DNA from: Puniceicoccaceae bacterium
GTDB lineage: Bacteria > Verrucomicrobiota > Verrucomicrobiia > Opitutales > Coraliomargaritaceae
Direction: 5' to 3'
NCBI GenBank assembly: GCA_017857255.1
Contig: JAFMDL010000001.1
Coordinates: 1 to 64,000 of the forward strand
Length of the DNA: 64,000 nucleotides
The notes beneath the pieces were generated by a model. It had not been told where the DNA came from. It saw only the letters and a program-made list of their open reading frames with translations, and did not search any database. Below are positions 1 to 7,972 of this stretch, in pieces. Each line of letters starts with the position of its first letter. The stretch's first letter is position 1. A program made the translations under genes and the position numbers.

Positions 1-1
1 G

Positions 2-466
2 AATGCGTTTACGCCATCGCCGGGCATCAAGGACTTCCTCTACGAGCTAAAGGATATGGGGGTAAAGATCGGCTTAGTCACCTCGGGACTTTACGAAAAG
101 GCTTGGCCTGAGATCCTCGATGCTTTCAAGACCCTCGGTATGGGCGACCCGAATGAGTTTTATGACGCGATTATTACCGCGGGGCATGCGATCCGTCTGG
201 GAGAGCCGGGCACGCTGGGTGAGCTCTCGCCGAAGCCGCACCCATGGCTCTACGCTGAAGCCGCCCGTGTGGGGCTCGGCATTCCGTTTGAAGAACGTCA
301 TTCTGTCGTCGGCATCGAAGACAGTGGGGCGGGCGTCCTCTCTCTTATGTTGGCCGGATTCGCCCCGCTGGGAATTAGTGGCGGCAACATCGTCGATAGT
401 GGCACGCAATCCTTGTGCACGCATTACGACGATAACTTCGAGCAGATCCTCGCTCGCTTGAAGTAG
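2..466 (+). CDS. HAD-superfamily hydrolase (beta-phosphoglucomutase/phosphatase-like), 5' truncated
   Basis: The reading frame is open from base 2, so the N-terminus (including the catalytic DxD motif) lies outside the window. The visible 154 residues contain the HAD motif II region (IGLVTSG, with the Ser/Thr after a hydrophobic strand), the motif III lysine context (SPKPHPWLYAEAARVG) and the motif IV acidic patch (VGIEDSGAGVLSLMLAG). These are typical of small-molecule HAD phosphatases with a C1 cap, such as beta-phosphoglucomutase and YcjU relatives. A sugar-phosphate substrate is plausible given the neighbouring glycan-degradation genes, but nothing in the visible part fixes it. The family call is firm; the substrate is unknown. 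Confidence 0.85.
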   Translation, partial: NAFTPSPGIKDFLYELKDMGVKIGLVTSGLYEKAWPEILDAFKTLGMGDPNEFYDAIITAGHAIRLGEPGTLGELSPKPHPWLYAEAARVGLGIPFEERHSVVGIEDSGAGVLSLMLAGFAPLGISGGNIVDSGTQSLCTHYDDNFEQILARLK

Positions 467-544
467 GCGTTCAGGATTAGCTCTCCAAACTCGCCCGACA
501 CGTCCGCTGTGGCCTCGGCCAAGGAAGAAGCACCGCTCTAGCGT

Positions 545-848
545 GGTTGTGAACAATCATTTCGCAGATGGATGGCTGTCTTTTATGTGTCGCAAATCGA
601 TGCACGCGAGTCGACGCATGGTCAGGGCATGGCGTAGCGTGCAGCTTCAGCAAACGTTCAGAGTCACAGTCACGGTTATTAACGCTTGCTGAAGCTGCGC
701 GCTACGCAAATCGCGCTATCCTTGTAGGGCGCTCAATGCCATCGCATATTGATACAACCGCAGCGTAAAACGCTACGCGCACGCGGCAGGCTGGGCGAGC
801 ACTCAAGGGCCGCTTTAGCGGGGCGGTTGTGAATCATCATTTCGCAGA
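545..848. repeat. short direct repeat pair in the 467-1114 intergenic region
   Basis: A 24-base unit beginning GGTTGTGAA and ending CATTTCGCAGA occurs at 545-568 and again at 825-848 with two differences. It brackets the REP pair at 631-708. The 648-base gap between the HAD gene and the GH38 gene holds no supportable gene, only these repeats, REP units, a (TC)n tract and a terminator. Confidence 0.5.
631..708. repeat. REP pair (inverted) A
   Basis: A forward unit (GTAG followed by CGTGCAGCTTCAGCAAACG) at about 633-658 faces an inverted unit ending GCTGCGCGCTACGC at about 677-708, separated by some 20 bases. The GTAG tetranucleotide at the outer edge followed by an imperfect hairpin is the layout of REP elements mobilised by RAYT transposases. 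The same unit flanks the RAYT gene at 18.2-18.8 kb. Confidence 0.75.
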
Positions 849-884
849 AGCGCAGGAGTTCCATTCTCTTGTGGCCACGACGAT

Positions 885-912
885 GGACGTTTGCTGAAGC
901 TGCACGCTACCT
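885..912 (-). repeat. single REP unit (inverted orientation)
   Basis: GGACGTTTGCTGAAGCTGCA followed by CGCTAC matches the inverted REP unit found beside the RAYT gene. There is no facing partner within the next 100 bases, so it is a solo unit. Confidence 0.65.
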
Positions 913-952
913 TGTATCTGCTGTATTGAGTTCGTCTTAGAGCGTGTCTTAA

Positions 953-983
<31 letters not shown>

Positions 984-1050
984 TCGACTAAAGGGCTTTT
1001 AGGCGGGTGAGGTGGCTACATCGTTTAGTTGCTTTAAGAAAAAAACACAA

Positions 1051-1080
1051 AAAGCCCCGCTCGGTTTCGAGCGGGGCTTT
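1051..1080 (-). terminator. Rho-independent terminator of the GH38 gene
   Basis: A perfect 13-bp stem (AAAGCCCCGCTCG with its complement) closes a GTTT loop. Read on the minus strand it is followed by a T-rich stretch (TTGTGTTTTTTT), and it lies 35 bases after the stop codon of the minus-strand GH38 gene. Confidence 0.85.
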
Positions 1081-1114
1081 GTTGTAATTGTTTAACTCTG
1101 CATCCGGAATCTAA

Positions 1115-3922
1115 CTACGATTCTGCTAGAATCGTGACGATCTTGAACGGATCGAGTTTTACGGAGACTGAGTTGTCCTGAATCGCCAGCTCTTCGATTG
1201 GTTCCTCGTTCATGTCGCACAGCCAGGCTTTCTTGAGCGGACGCAGCAGGGTGAGTGTTTCGTCCACAGCGATGTCGCTTGGGTTGTTGACACGCACGAC
1301 GAGTGCATCGTCGCGATCTTCAGCGAGCTTGACTGCGCTGACGTTGGTGAGCGGGCTGGTGACGGAGAGGAAGCTGCCTTGTTCAAGCGGCAGGGAGCCC
1401 TCGAAGCGGCCCTTGCCATACTGCGCTGCGGTGAGCGGTGTGATGTATTGCTGTGCTTCCTTTTGCACGCAGCCTTGCTTGTAGTCGCCTTCGTGGAAGT
1501 AGAGCGCATACTCGAAGCTGTGCTCGCCAATGCTTTGCGACTCTTCTTTTTCGTAGGAGAAGAAGACATCCCAGTGAACCGGGAAGGTCTGGGTCATCGC
1601 ACGCATCAGGGTCAGTTCAACGCCAGCACCGTCATCATATTGATGTGGCTCGTATTCGTTTTGTCCCTTGCCGAAGACTGCTAGGCCATGCGTGCCATCG
1701 GAGATGTCGATGAAGCGGTGCTTGGGCTGACGGCGGAGTTCGTGGCCGCGCTCGCCGTTGTCGTCGGTGATATCTTCGACCGGGCGTTCGCGCACTTCAA
1801 AGGCGACATCCGATGCGAGTGTTTCTGTTTCAATGCCCGCAGGGAAGCGCACGGTGAGCATGTGATCCTTACAGACATTGTTATAGCTCATCTTGAACTC
1901 CAGGCGACGGGAACCCTTGCGCAGGGTGATGTCGGTGGTGAACTTAACCGGCACGGTGTGCTCGGAGCGTGCGAGGCGATCCTGAGTTAGCGATTCCGGA
2001 ATGTTGAGCACGACTTCGACGCGGAAGGTGCTGAGCAGCCCGGAGTTGCGCATGAGCTGAATGTCGGCATTGGCACCGAGGTTGCTGATGATCTTGTTGA
2101 TCTTCGGCTTGCGGTGGATCCACATGTCGCCGGCATCCCCCGTATCGAGTAGGAGATTCAAGCCGCGAGTGATTTTGCCGTTCTCCTTGTCGGTTACATC
2201 GACGGTGCCGTTGGGCAGGATGTCGATCTTGAGGAATTCATTCTCAAGGATGTTGGGCATGCGTCCAAGCGGACGGTAGGGGTCCTTTGGATTCGGGAAT
2301 GGGAAGATGTCGACAAAGCCTTCTTCGATCTTACGCACTAGACGCAGGGTCTTGTAGCCGTAGGCAGGAATGTGGTTAATCTCTGCATCGATGTCCACGC
2401 GCTTGATATAAAGCGCCTTCGGGCGGTTCTCGTGATTGACCGATGCGAGGTTGAGGGACGCTTCGGTGTGTGAGTAAATGTTGACGCGAGTGCCATCCAT
2501 TTCCTCAAGCCACCAGTCGGCAATTGCTTCGCCGCGTGGCAGTTCGACCAGCAAGCGTGTGGTTTCGCTGCGCTCGTAGGCGGTCGGGTTGAACACGGTG
2601 ATCAGAATGTCATTACCATCCGCGGAGCTGGTATCGATTTGCTTGATGAGACCTTGGACGGCGCGATTGGCGACGCTTTCGGTCATGTCTTTGGCCTCAA
2701 GGAGGCGGTGCATGGTGTCTGGCACGATGTTTGGCACGCCGATGCCGTGCGTGGAATCGTGCGATTGGCTCTGCAGCAACTTCTTCCATGCCAGGCGCAG
2801 GATGTCGCGCGGGTAGGTCGCACCACCCATAGCAGCAAAGGCCGCAAGCGGTTCGGCGGTGTGAATCAACAGGGATTCCACCTTGCTCAAGCGGTGCATG
2901 ATCGCAATGGCAGTGCCCATCAGCTCACAGTGCTGACGGCAGAGCGGCCCGAAGCGCATTTCACCGCCGACGACCGGCAACTGTGTGAGATCGGTCGTTT
3001 CGCGGAACTCTGCAAAGTAATCGAGTGGGGTGCTGTGCACGAAGGTGATGTCGTCGCTGACTTCATTGGCCTTGCGTAGCGACTCTGGAAGTTCGGCAAC
3101 TGGCATGGTGAAGTCGTTGCCGTCAAAGCCTAGTAGCACGTCCTGGTTGAAGGATTCGCACGCAGCGGATTCGATGGTGTTCTTGACCGCTTCGGCAATT
3201 TCCTCATCGCGGATACGAATATCTTGTTCCAGCTCAGTGGCGTGTGGATGCTCAAAGGAGTCGTCGATTAGGCGGCAGATCTTTGCACCGTCTGTAAAAC
3301 GCACCTGCCAGCCATCTCCTTTACCCAAGGCATTGCCGCCCAGGATTGCTGGAATTGTGAAGGAGAAGTAGAAATTAGCGCGCGCGAGCGGGCCGAGGCG
3401 TGAGCAGAGCGCCTGTGTGCCATCCGGAGATTCCCACCAGAACTCGGACTTCTTCAGCGTGTCGACCGGATAGAGCTTATAGAAAATCAGTGTATCGATA
3501 CCAAAGCCGGAGTAGATCTGCGGCAACTGGGCGATCTGGCTGAAAGAGAAGATCGAATAACCGAACTTGGTGACGCCACCCATGGATTCGCATACGCGGT
3601 GGCCGATGAGCAGATTTCGCACAATCGCCTCCGGGTGGCTGGAGAAGTGATCGGGGAGTGAATACCACGGGCCGATTTGAATGCGGTCGGCATCGATCAA
3701 GGCCTTGAGACGATCCCGCATGTGCGGCTTCACTTCGAGATAGTCTTCGATCCACACTGACTGTCCATCGAAGGTGAACTTCTCAAAGTCCGGATCGGCC
3801 TCCATGATTTCGATCAAGCGGTCGATGGTTTCGACCAGCATGAAGCGTGTTTCTTGAAAGCCGTGGCGGTGCTCGCGGTCCCAGTGTGTGTTACTGACGA
3901 CGTGTATTTTTTTAGAACTCAT
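1115..3922 (-). CDS. GH38-family alpha-mannosidase homologue lacking the canonical nucleophile Asp
   Basis: The 935-residue protein starts with the GH38 signature NTHWDREH (metal-binding His13 and Asp15). It continues with IGPWYSLPDHF and VRNLLIGHRV (about 83-109), and later has the third metal-ligand motif SQSHDSTHG. The C-terminal half has the family's beta-sandwich layout. The nucleophile loop, normally Y-x-P-D-x-F-G before QLPQI, reads GYSIFSFSQIAQLPQI (121-136), so Phe125 sits where the nucleophile and zinc-ligand Asp should be. No signal peptide is visible, so the protein is probably cytoplasmic. It could be a pseudo-enzyme, a protein with a different catalytic residue, or a lyase-like relative. 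The fold assignment is firm and the activity is uncertain. A GATTYAWTGA element lies 36 bases upstream of the start. Confidence 0.85.
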   Translation of the reverse strand: MSSKKIHVVSNTHWDREHRHGFQETRFMLVETIDRLIEIMEADPDFEKFTFDGQSVWIEDYLEVKPHMRDRLKALIDADRIQIGPWYSLPDHFSSHPEAIVRNLLIGHRVCESMGGVTKFGYSIFSFSQIAQLPQIYSGFGIDTLIFYKLYPVDTLKKSEFWWESPDGTQALCSRLGPLARANFYFSFTIPAILGGNALGKGDGWQVRFTDGAKICRLIDDSFEHPHATELEQDIRIRDEEIAEAVKNTIESAACESFNQDVLLGFDGNDFTMPVAELPESLRKANEVSDDITFVHSTPLDYFAEFRETTDLTQLPVVGGEMRFGPLCRQHCELMGTAIAIMHRLSKVESLLIHTAEPLAAFAAMGGATYPRDILRLAWKKLLQSQSHDSTHGIGVPNIVPDTMHRLLEAKDMTESVANRAVQGLIKQIDTSSADGNDILITVFNPTAYERSETTRLLVELPRGEAIADWWLEEMDGTRVNIYSHTEASLNLASVNHENRPKALYIKRVDIDAEINHIPAYGYKTLRLVRKIEEGFVDIFPFPNPKDPYRPLGRMPNILENEFLKIDILPNGTVDVTDKENGKITRGLNLLLDTGDAGDMWIHRKPKINKIISNLGANADIQLMRNSGLLSTFRVEVVLNIPESLTQDRLARSEHTVPVKFTTDITLRKGSRRLEFKMSYNNVCKDHMLTVRFPAGIETETLASDVAFEVRERPVEDITDDNGERGHELRRQPKHRFIDISDGTHGLAVFGKGQNEYEPHQYDDGAGVELTLMRAMTQTFPVHWDVFFSYEKEESQSIGEHSFEYALYFHEGDYKQGCVQKEAQQYITPLTAAQYGKGRFEGSLPLEQGSFLSVTSPLTNVSAVKLAEDRDDALVVRVNNPSDIAVDETLTLLRPLKKAWLCDMNEEPIEELAIQDNSVSVKLDPFKIVTILAES

Positions 3923-3957
3923 TAATGATTTCGGTTGGTTTTAAATATCTGCTGCTG

Positions 3958-3981
3958 TTGATTTATTATGATTTAATGATA
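3958..3981 (-). promoter_or_regulatory. candidate regulon element, site 1 (GH38 promoter)
   Basis: The sequence TATGATTTAATGATA (3967-3981), preceded by TTGATTTAT, lies 36 bases upstream of the minus-strand GH38 start. It shares the core GATTYAWTGA with eight other upstream regions in this island. Binding is inferred from recurrence only. Confidence 0.4.
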
Positions 3982-4210
3982 TTTCTATGGTGTTTTGTCC
4001 GCATTGGGCAAGTCTAATTTTACTGAAACATCGAAGCAATTTTGGGTAGGAAACACTCTGGCGGTTATTGAATTGGCCAACACTGGCCTCGACAAAGTGA
4101 ATGGTGGCGGGCTTTCTTGCAGAATGGGAAGGTGGTTTGCGGAGCGAGACGGAAGGGTTATGGCTGAGCATTCGGATTCTTGCTGCCGCGTTTTTTTCAA
4201 ATAGCTGTGA

Positions 4211-4265
4211 AACCCCCTCCGTCCCCGCAGACGGGGCCACCTCCCCTTAGCAGGGGAGGAGCTTT
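4211..4265. repeat. palindromic intergenic repeat family 2, copy 1
   Basis: This stretch contains two nested hairpins: CGTCCCCGCAGACGGGG and CCTCCCCTTAGCAGGGGAGG, followed by AGCTTTAAAT. Related but degenerate copies lie at 4341-4434 and 11138-11220. The 3923-4618 gap otherwise shows no gene. Confidence 0.55.
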
Positions 4266-4340
4266 AAATGCACCATTAATTACGAGGATATCAAGGTGCA
4301 AAGAACCAGTTTTCGGATAAGCGTTACATCAGCGCGAATA

Positions 4341-4434
4341 AGCGGTTCCCAGCTCTGCTGGACCTGTGTCTGGATGGTTTCCTGCCACAAGGGGAGAGTT
4401 GACCATTACTTTGAAATAGGGGAGGAGCTTCAAA
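4341..4434. repeat. palindromic intergenic repeat family 2, copy 2 (degenerate)
   Basis: It opens AGCGGTTCCCAGCTCTGCT and ends AGGGGAGGAGCTTCAAAT. The opening matches the copy at 11138, and the ending matches the copy at 4211. It is probably a decayed, non-coding intergenic repeat. Confidence 0.45.
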
Positions 4435-4567
4435 TTTCCCGTCATTAGGTGGACTTGGAGATACAAGTATATATGTATCAAAATATGCCCGGTAAGCGCA
4501 ATTGCACTCGGCATCTCGGGCGCGCCGCTTTTCTTGATATTAGAGTTGATTTTCTGTTCCGATTGCT

Positions 4568-4599
4568 ATTTAATGAATCAATAAATCAAATATCATTGT
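4568..4599. promoter_or_regulatory. candidate regulon element, site 2 (lipoprotein promoter)
   Basis: On the minus strand this reads TTTATTGATTCATTAAAT, with a second half-match CAATGATATTTG adjoining. It lies 20-50 bases upstream of the lipoprotein start at 4619 and closely matches the site at 19013-19043. This is a recurrence-based call. Confidence 0.4.
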
Positions 4600-4618
4600 G
4601 TTCACTTCCCCATTATAT

Positions 4619-6187
4619 ATGAGTTCTAGCAGAGTCACGGGCCTCGGACGTCACTTCATTCTAATTGTGTTTGCATTGACTGCGGGCTGCGATGCGCGTG
4701 AAACTACTTCAGCCGTTGCTCCGACGGTCGATTCGTCCGTTGAAGAGGTGGGTATTTTAAAATGGACTCCAGGGAATGGTGAACAGCCCCGTGTCGCGGT
4801 CGAGGTGCAGTGGCTGATGGACAACGACTACTTGTCTCCGAATACCGATGGTGTCGGGAAGCTACAGCCGCTCGGTGCGCTGATGGATACGTTTTGTGGC
4901 GATGATCCGGCGCTGCGTGCGTCGTTTAGTGAATGGGTGAGTGCATATGCTTTTCCTAAATTCTACTACCATCCGCAGCATCCCAAGCCGGAAGACGACA
5001 CGGTCGTGGTCACTTCCTACAAGAAGCCGTATGAGGCGCTACAGCCTTTGTTCATCGATTGGATGAAGACGCACCGCGGACAGGATGATTTCCTGATGCC
5101 AGCAGCGCGTCAGATGAACCCTTATCGAGGGGAGCTGATTGATCCGATTTTGAGTGGTTCGTCTCAATTGACGGAGGCGACGCTGCAACAGACTTTTGGG
5201 TATGTGGCGGTGGCGAATCCGGATAGTATGACCTTTATTGGCGATAATCGTTATAATCCGTTTCGTTGGATTTGCCCGATCAATGAGATCCATGCCCGCG
5301 AGCAGCCTTCTTGGGGGATGCGTCTGCACCCTAAACCGGAGTTCTGGGATCAAACGGTTGCGATTCTGAGGGATGCCAAGACGGGCTCTTCCGAGAAGCG
5401 CATTTTACTGCGCTACGAGATTGCACTCGAAATCGAGGACCACAGAGCGGCGATGGGCGAGCATACCTTGCAAGATTATTTAGACAGCGGCGATTCAGAT
5501 TCGGTCGGGCTAGTGAAGCAGATGTATCTGAATACGCAGACCTATGCGCAGGGTGCAAAGAAGGAGGGTGTATCATTATTGCCGATACAGCGCAAGATGG
5601 TGGAAAAGTATTCCAAGACGCGCTTGGAGCCGGTCAATTTTCAGCTGAGTGTTGGGATTAACTTTAGGCAACGCCATCCGAACTATCGCTTAGCCGAGTT
5701 TATGCTCTGCACTTATAATCAGGTGCCCGTTGGCGTGTTCCCAGACGAAGCCGATGGTAAGGGCTTTCTGGCAACCGATTGCGATGCGATGAACCCCTTG
5801 GTGGCCGATGGTGGGAACTCCGGCGATATCGCATGGTGGCGACTGCCGATCGATGTGCTGGACAATCCCGCGTTGCGACAGGGGCAGTCATCTGCTTGGC
5901 AGGGGAGTGATTACCTCGATCTCGAAGAGCCTGAATTGGACAAGACTGTATTTAAGGGAGAAATCGATGTGACCGAGTTTTATCGTCAAGCGATTGCGGC
6001 GAAAGCCTTTCCCGGTCAGCGTGGCTTATGGGTGAATCGCTGGGTCGGATTCGAGGGCGATGTGGCCGACTTTCAGAACCCCGACGAGGCGCATGGTATT
6101 GATTGGGCCTTCTTTATTTTCGAAAGCCACGGGCCGCTGAAAGTTGTGGCACAAGTGCGTAAACTAGATGTAGTGATTGCTGACTAG
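4619..6187 (+). CDS. predicted lipoprotein of unknown function (522 aa)
   Basis: From the ATG at 4619 the protein opens with a short polar region, a hydrophobic stretch (FILIVFALTAG) and a Cys, giving the lipobox LTAGC. This suggests a type II signal peptide and membrane anchoring. A GTG start seven codons earlier (4598) is possible. The mature part is acidic and aromatic-rich (for example AFPKFYYHPQHPKPED and GFEGDVADFQNPDEAHG), and I recognise no domain. Its position between two glycoside-hydrolase homologues and a regulon-type element just upstream suggest a role in glycan binding or processing, but this is context only. Confidence 0.7.
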   Translation: MSSSRVTGLGRHFILIVFALTAGCDARETTSAVAPTVDSSVEEVGILKWTPGNGEQPRVAVEVQWLMDNDYLSPNTDGVGKLQPLGALMDTFCGDDPALRASFSEWVSAYAFPKFYYHPQHPKPEDDTVVVTSYKKPYEALQPLFIDWMKTHRGQDDFLMPAARQMNPYRGELIDPILSGSSQLTEATLQQTFGYVAVANPDSMTFIGDNRYNPFRWICPINEIHAREQPSWGMRLHPKPEFWDQTVAILRDAKTGSSEKRILLRYEIALEIEDHRAAMGEHTLQDYLDSGDSDSVGLVKQMYLNTQTYAQGAKKEGVSLLPIQRKMVEKYSKTRLEPVNFQLSVGINFRQRHPNYRLAEFMLCTYNQVPVGVFPDEADGKGFLATDCDAMNPLVADGGNSGDIAWWRLPIDVLDNPALRQGQSSAWQGSDYLDLEEPELDKTVFKGEIDVTEFYRQAIAAKAFPGQRGLWVNRWVGFEGDVADFQNPDEAHGIDWAFFIFESHGPLKVVAQVRKLDVVIAD

Positions 6188-6210
6188 CGGAATCACAGGG
6201 TGTCGATGAC

Positions 6211-6231
6211 TGATTTAATGACATAAACTTT
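6211..6231 (+). promoter_or_regulatory. candidate regulon element, site 3 (upstream of PilX-like fragment)
   Basis: TGATTTAATGACATAAACTT lies 28 bases before the start at 6259 and carries the shared core (TGATTTAATGA). It is one of nine such sites in the island. Confidence 0.35.
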
Positions 6232-6258
6232 CGGCGATGCTGCCAATGGCTTGATAGA

Positions 6259-6477
6259 ATGAACTCCCCAAAAAATACCCCAGAGAATTGCCAAGGCTTC
6301 GCGCTCGTCATTGCGCTAAGTTTGATGGCGTTTGTGCTGTTACTGCTGCTGTCGATCACCACGCTGGTGCAGGTCGAGACGCAGTCGGCACAGATCAGCG
6401 TCACTCAAAATGAGGCCGAGCAAGATGCATTGCTGGGCTTGCAGGAAGCATTGGGCGCTTTGCAGGTCTCAATCTAA
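6259..6477 (+). pseudogene. truncated PilX/Verru_Chthon-type prepilin N-terminus
   Basis: The 72-residue product has a short leader ending in Gly, then FALVIALSLMAFVLLLLLS and a polar helix ending QDALLGLQEALGALQ. This matches the N-terminal membrane and alpha-helical part of large PilX-like pseudopilin proteins common in Verrucomicrobiota, which normally run to many hundreds of residues and continue past LGxLQ. Here a stop follows immediately and no continuation in another frame is apparent before 6650. I read it as the 5' remnant of a longer gene. A genuine mini-protein cannot be excluded. Confidence 0.55.
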
Positions 6478-6550
6478 TCGCTCTTTGAGTCGTCAGATAT
6501 TCCTTTCTTTATCTGCCTTAAAAAGGATAACAGGAGGATATGCAGGACAC

Positions 6551-6585
6551 TGCATTGATCCATTGATATAATTAATACTTGATCG
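6551..6585 (+). promoter_or_regulatory. candidate regulon element, site 4 (GH99-like gene promoter)
   Basis: TGCATTGATCCATTGATATA contains the repeated half-element (C)ATTGAT twice, 65-99 bases upstream of the preferred start at 6650. It is a weaker match to the shared element than the other sites. Confidence 0.3.
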
Positions 6586-6649
6586 AACCCATTCCATGCT
6601 CAGGGTAGTTTCAGTGCCCGTTCGATTTGCATTCAAAAAAATATTTACG

Positions 6650-7963
6650 ATGAAAAGAGTCACCCTAAGTCTAATCGCGATTTCGTTGTTCTCTGCTTGT
6701 GCAGTGGCTGAAGACACAGTCATTCGTTTTTCAAAAGAAAAACCCTGGCTCGCCGCAGATGGTGAAGTGCTCAACCCGGAGGTGCATCGAATCGATGTTT
6801 CCAAGCAGAAGGCGGGGCCGATTGCCGATATGAAGGAGTCCGACTGGACGGTGGCAGTTTGGAACTTTCCTGCATGGAATCCAGGCGGCAAGCATATGCC
6901 CGAGCTTGCCTTTGGTAAACCGCTGCGCATGCCGCTGCTCTACGATCCGACCGATCCGGAATGTTTGCACAATGGGATTTATTATTCGCGCTTGGCTGAT
7001 CCGGATGTGATGGATTGGCATGTCAAATGGATGAGCGAGGCAGGCATCAACCTGGTGATGTTTGACTGGTATCCATCGGAGTCAAAAGAGGCCTTCGACA
7101 ATTCGCCGCGTCACCGAAGCATCAACGAATCGATCGAAGAAGGCTTTCTGGGCAAAGCGGAAACCGGCGGAGCGCCTGTGGCGACCAATCGCTTTGCAAA
7201 GAAGATTGAGTTCCTCGCAATGTGGACGAATCACGGCAAGGCCTGGATTCCCAAAGGCACCATGGAATATGCCTGTGAGAATTTCCTCAATCAGCCGAAT
7301 TATTACAAAATTGATGGCAAGCCCGCGATCATCATTCACGCGCCCGGCGTGTTAATGAATGAGCATGGCGGTGAGGGCACGAAGGCAGAGAAAGATCAAC
7401 GGATTCGCGAATGGGTGCTCGAGCAGCGCGCGATCGCCAAGACTTACGGGCATGATGAAGTGTATATGGCCTTAGGCGCGATTCTGCCACAGTTCTCGAA
7501 ATGGTTCAAGGGGCTCGGTTTCGACGGTTGTTTTACCTATGTGACGGATGCGGACAAATCACTCGAGACGGTCACACCGATTGAGTATGAACTACCGAAT
7601 GGACAGATCCGAACCGGTGAGCTGCACGAAGCGGATTATGAAACAGTGATGATGCCCTCGCACAAAATATTCTGGGACAAGATGTATCAGGTCTGGGGGA
7701 AGGATCATTTTTTCCCGACTCTGACCGTTCGCGAAGATTGGCGGCACTGGGGCCCGCAGCGCATGCTTTATTATCATGGTTGCACGCCGGACGTGTATGC
7801 CAAGGCCCTGGAGATGGCGAAGGAAGAGGTGCTCAAGCGTGACGCACGTAAGTTTGTGACGGTTGGCATCTGGAACGAAGTCTATGAAGACGGCTACCTG
7901 CAGCCGGATGTGAAATACGGCTATGAATATGGTAAGCGCATTAAAGCGGCGTTTTCAGAATAA
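6650..7963 (+). CDS. secreted GH99/WbsX-like glycoside hydrolase
   Basis: From ATG 6650 the protein has a signal peptide (MKRVTLSLIAISLFSACAVA) and 437 residues in total. The core has GH99/WbsX-type landmarks: VAVWNFPAWNPGG near the start, GINLVMFDWYPS (strand and first acidic loop), the conserved KIDGKPAIIIHAPG strand, and near the C-terminus WNEVYEDGYLQPD. The last aligns with the family motif WNEWxEGxxLEP and keeps both Glu residues three apart (about E410 and E413). GH99 enzymes are endo-alpha-mannanases or endomannosidases. With the GH38 homologue and sulfatases nearby, a mannose-containing sulfated glycan is a reasonable guess. An internal 119-base stretch (7094-7212) recurs at 9578-9696. 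An upstream TTG-initiated extension to 6596 is unlikely because it would precede the signal peptide. Confidence 0.75.
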   Translation: MKRVTLSLIAISLFSACAVAEDTVIRFSKEKPWLAADGEVLNPEVHRIDVSKQKAGPIADMKESDWTVAVWNFPAWNPGGKHMPELAFGKPLRMPLLYDPTDPECLHNGIYYSRLADPDVMDWHVKWMSEAGINLVMFDWYPSESKEAFDNSPRHRSINESIEEGFLGKAETGGAPVATNRFAKKIEFLAMWTNHGKAWIPKGTMEYACENFLNQPNYYKIDGKPAIIIHAPGVLMNEHGGEGTKAEKDQRIREWVLEQRAIAKTYGHDEVYMALGAILPQFSKWFKGLGFDGCFTYVTDADKSLETVTPIEYELPNGQIRTGELHEADYETVMMPSHKIFWDKMYQVWGKDHFFPTLTVREDWRHWGPQRMLYYHGCTPDVYAKALEMAKEEVLKRDARKFVTVGIWNEVYEDGYLQPDVKYGYEYGKRIKAAFSE

Positions 7964-7972
7964 GGCTGATTC

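Noticed and set aside
74-556. 160-codon minus-strand open frame opposite the HAD gene
   Set aside because: It is antisense to a clear HAD domain, Arg-rich and without recognisable motifs.
568-768. 66-codon plus-strand open frame in the first intergenic region
   Set aside because: It consists largely of the REP pair at 631-708 and has no protein-like composition.
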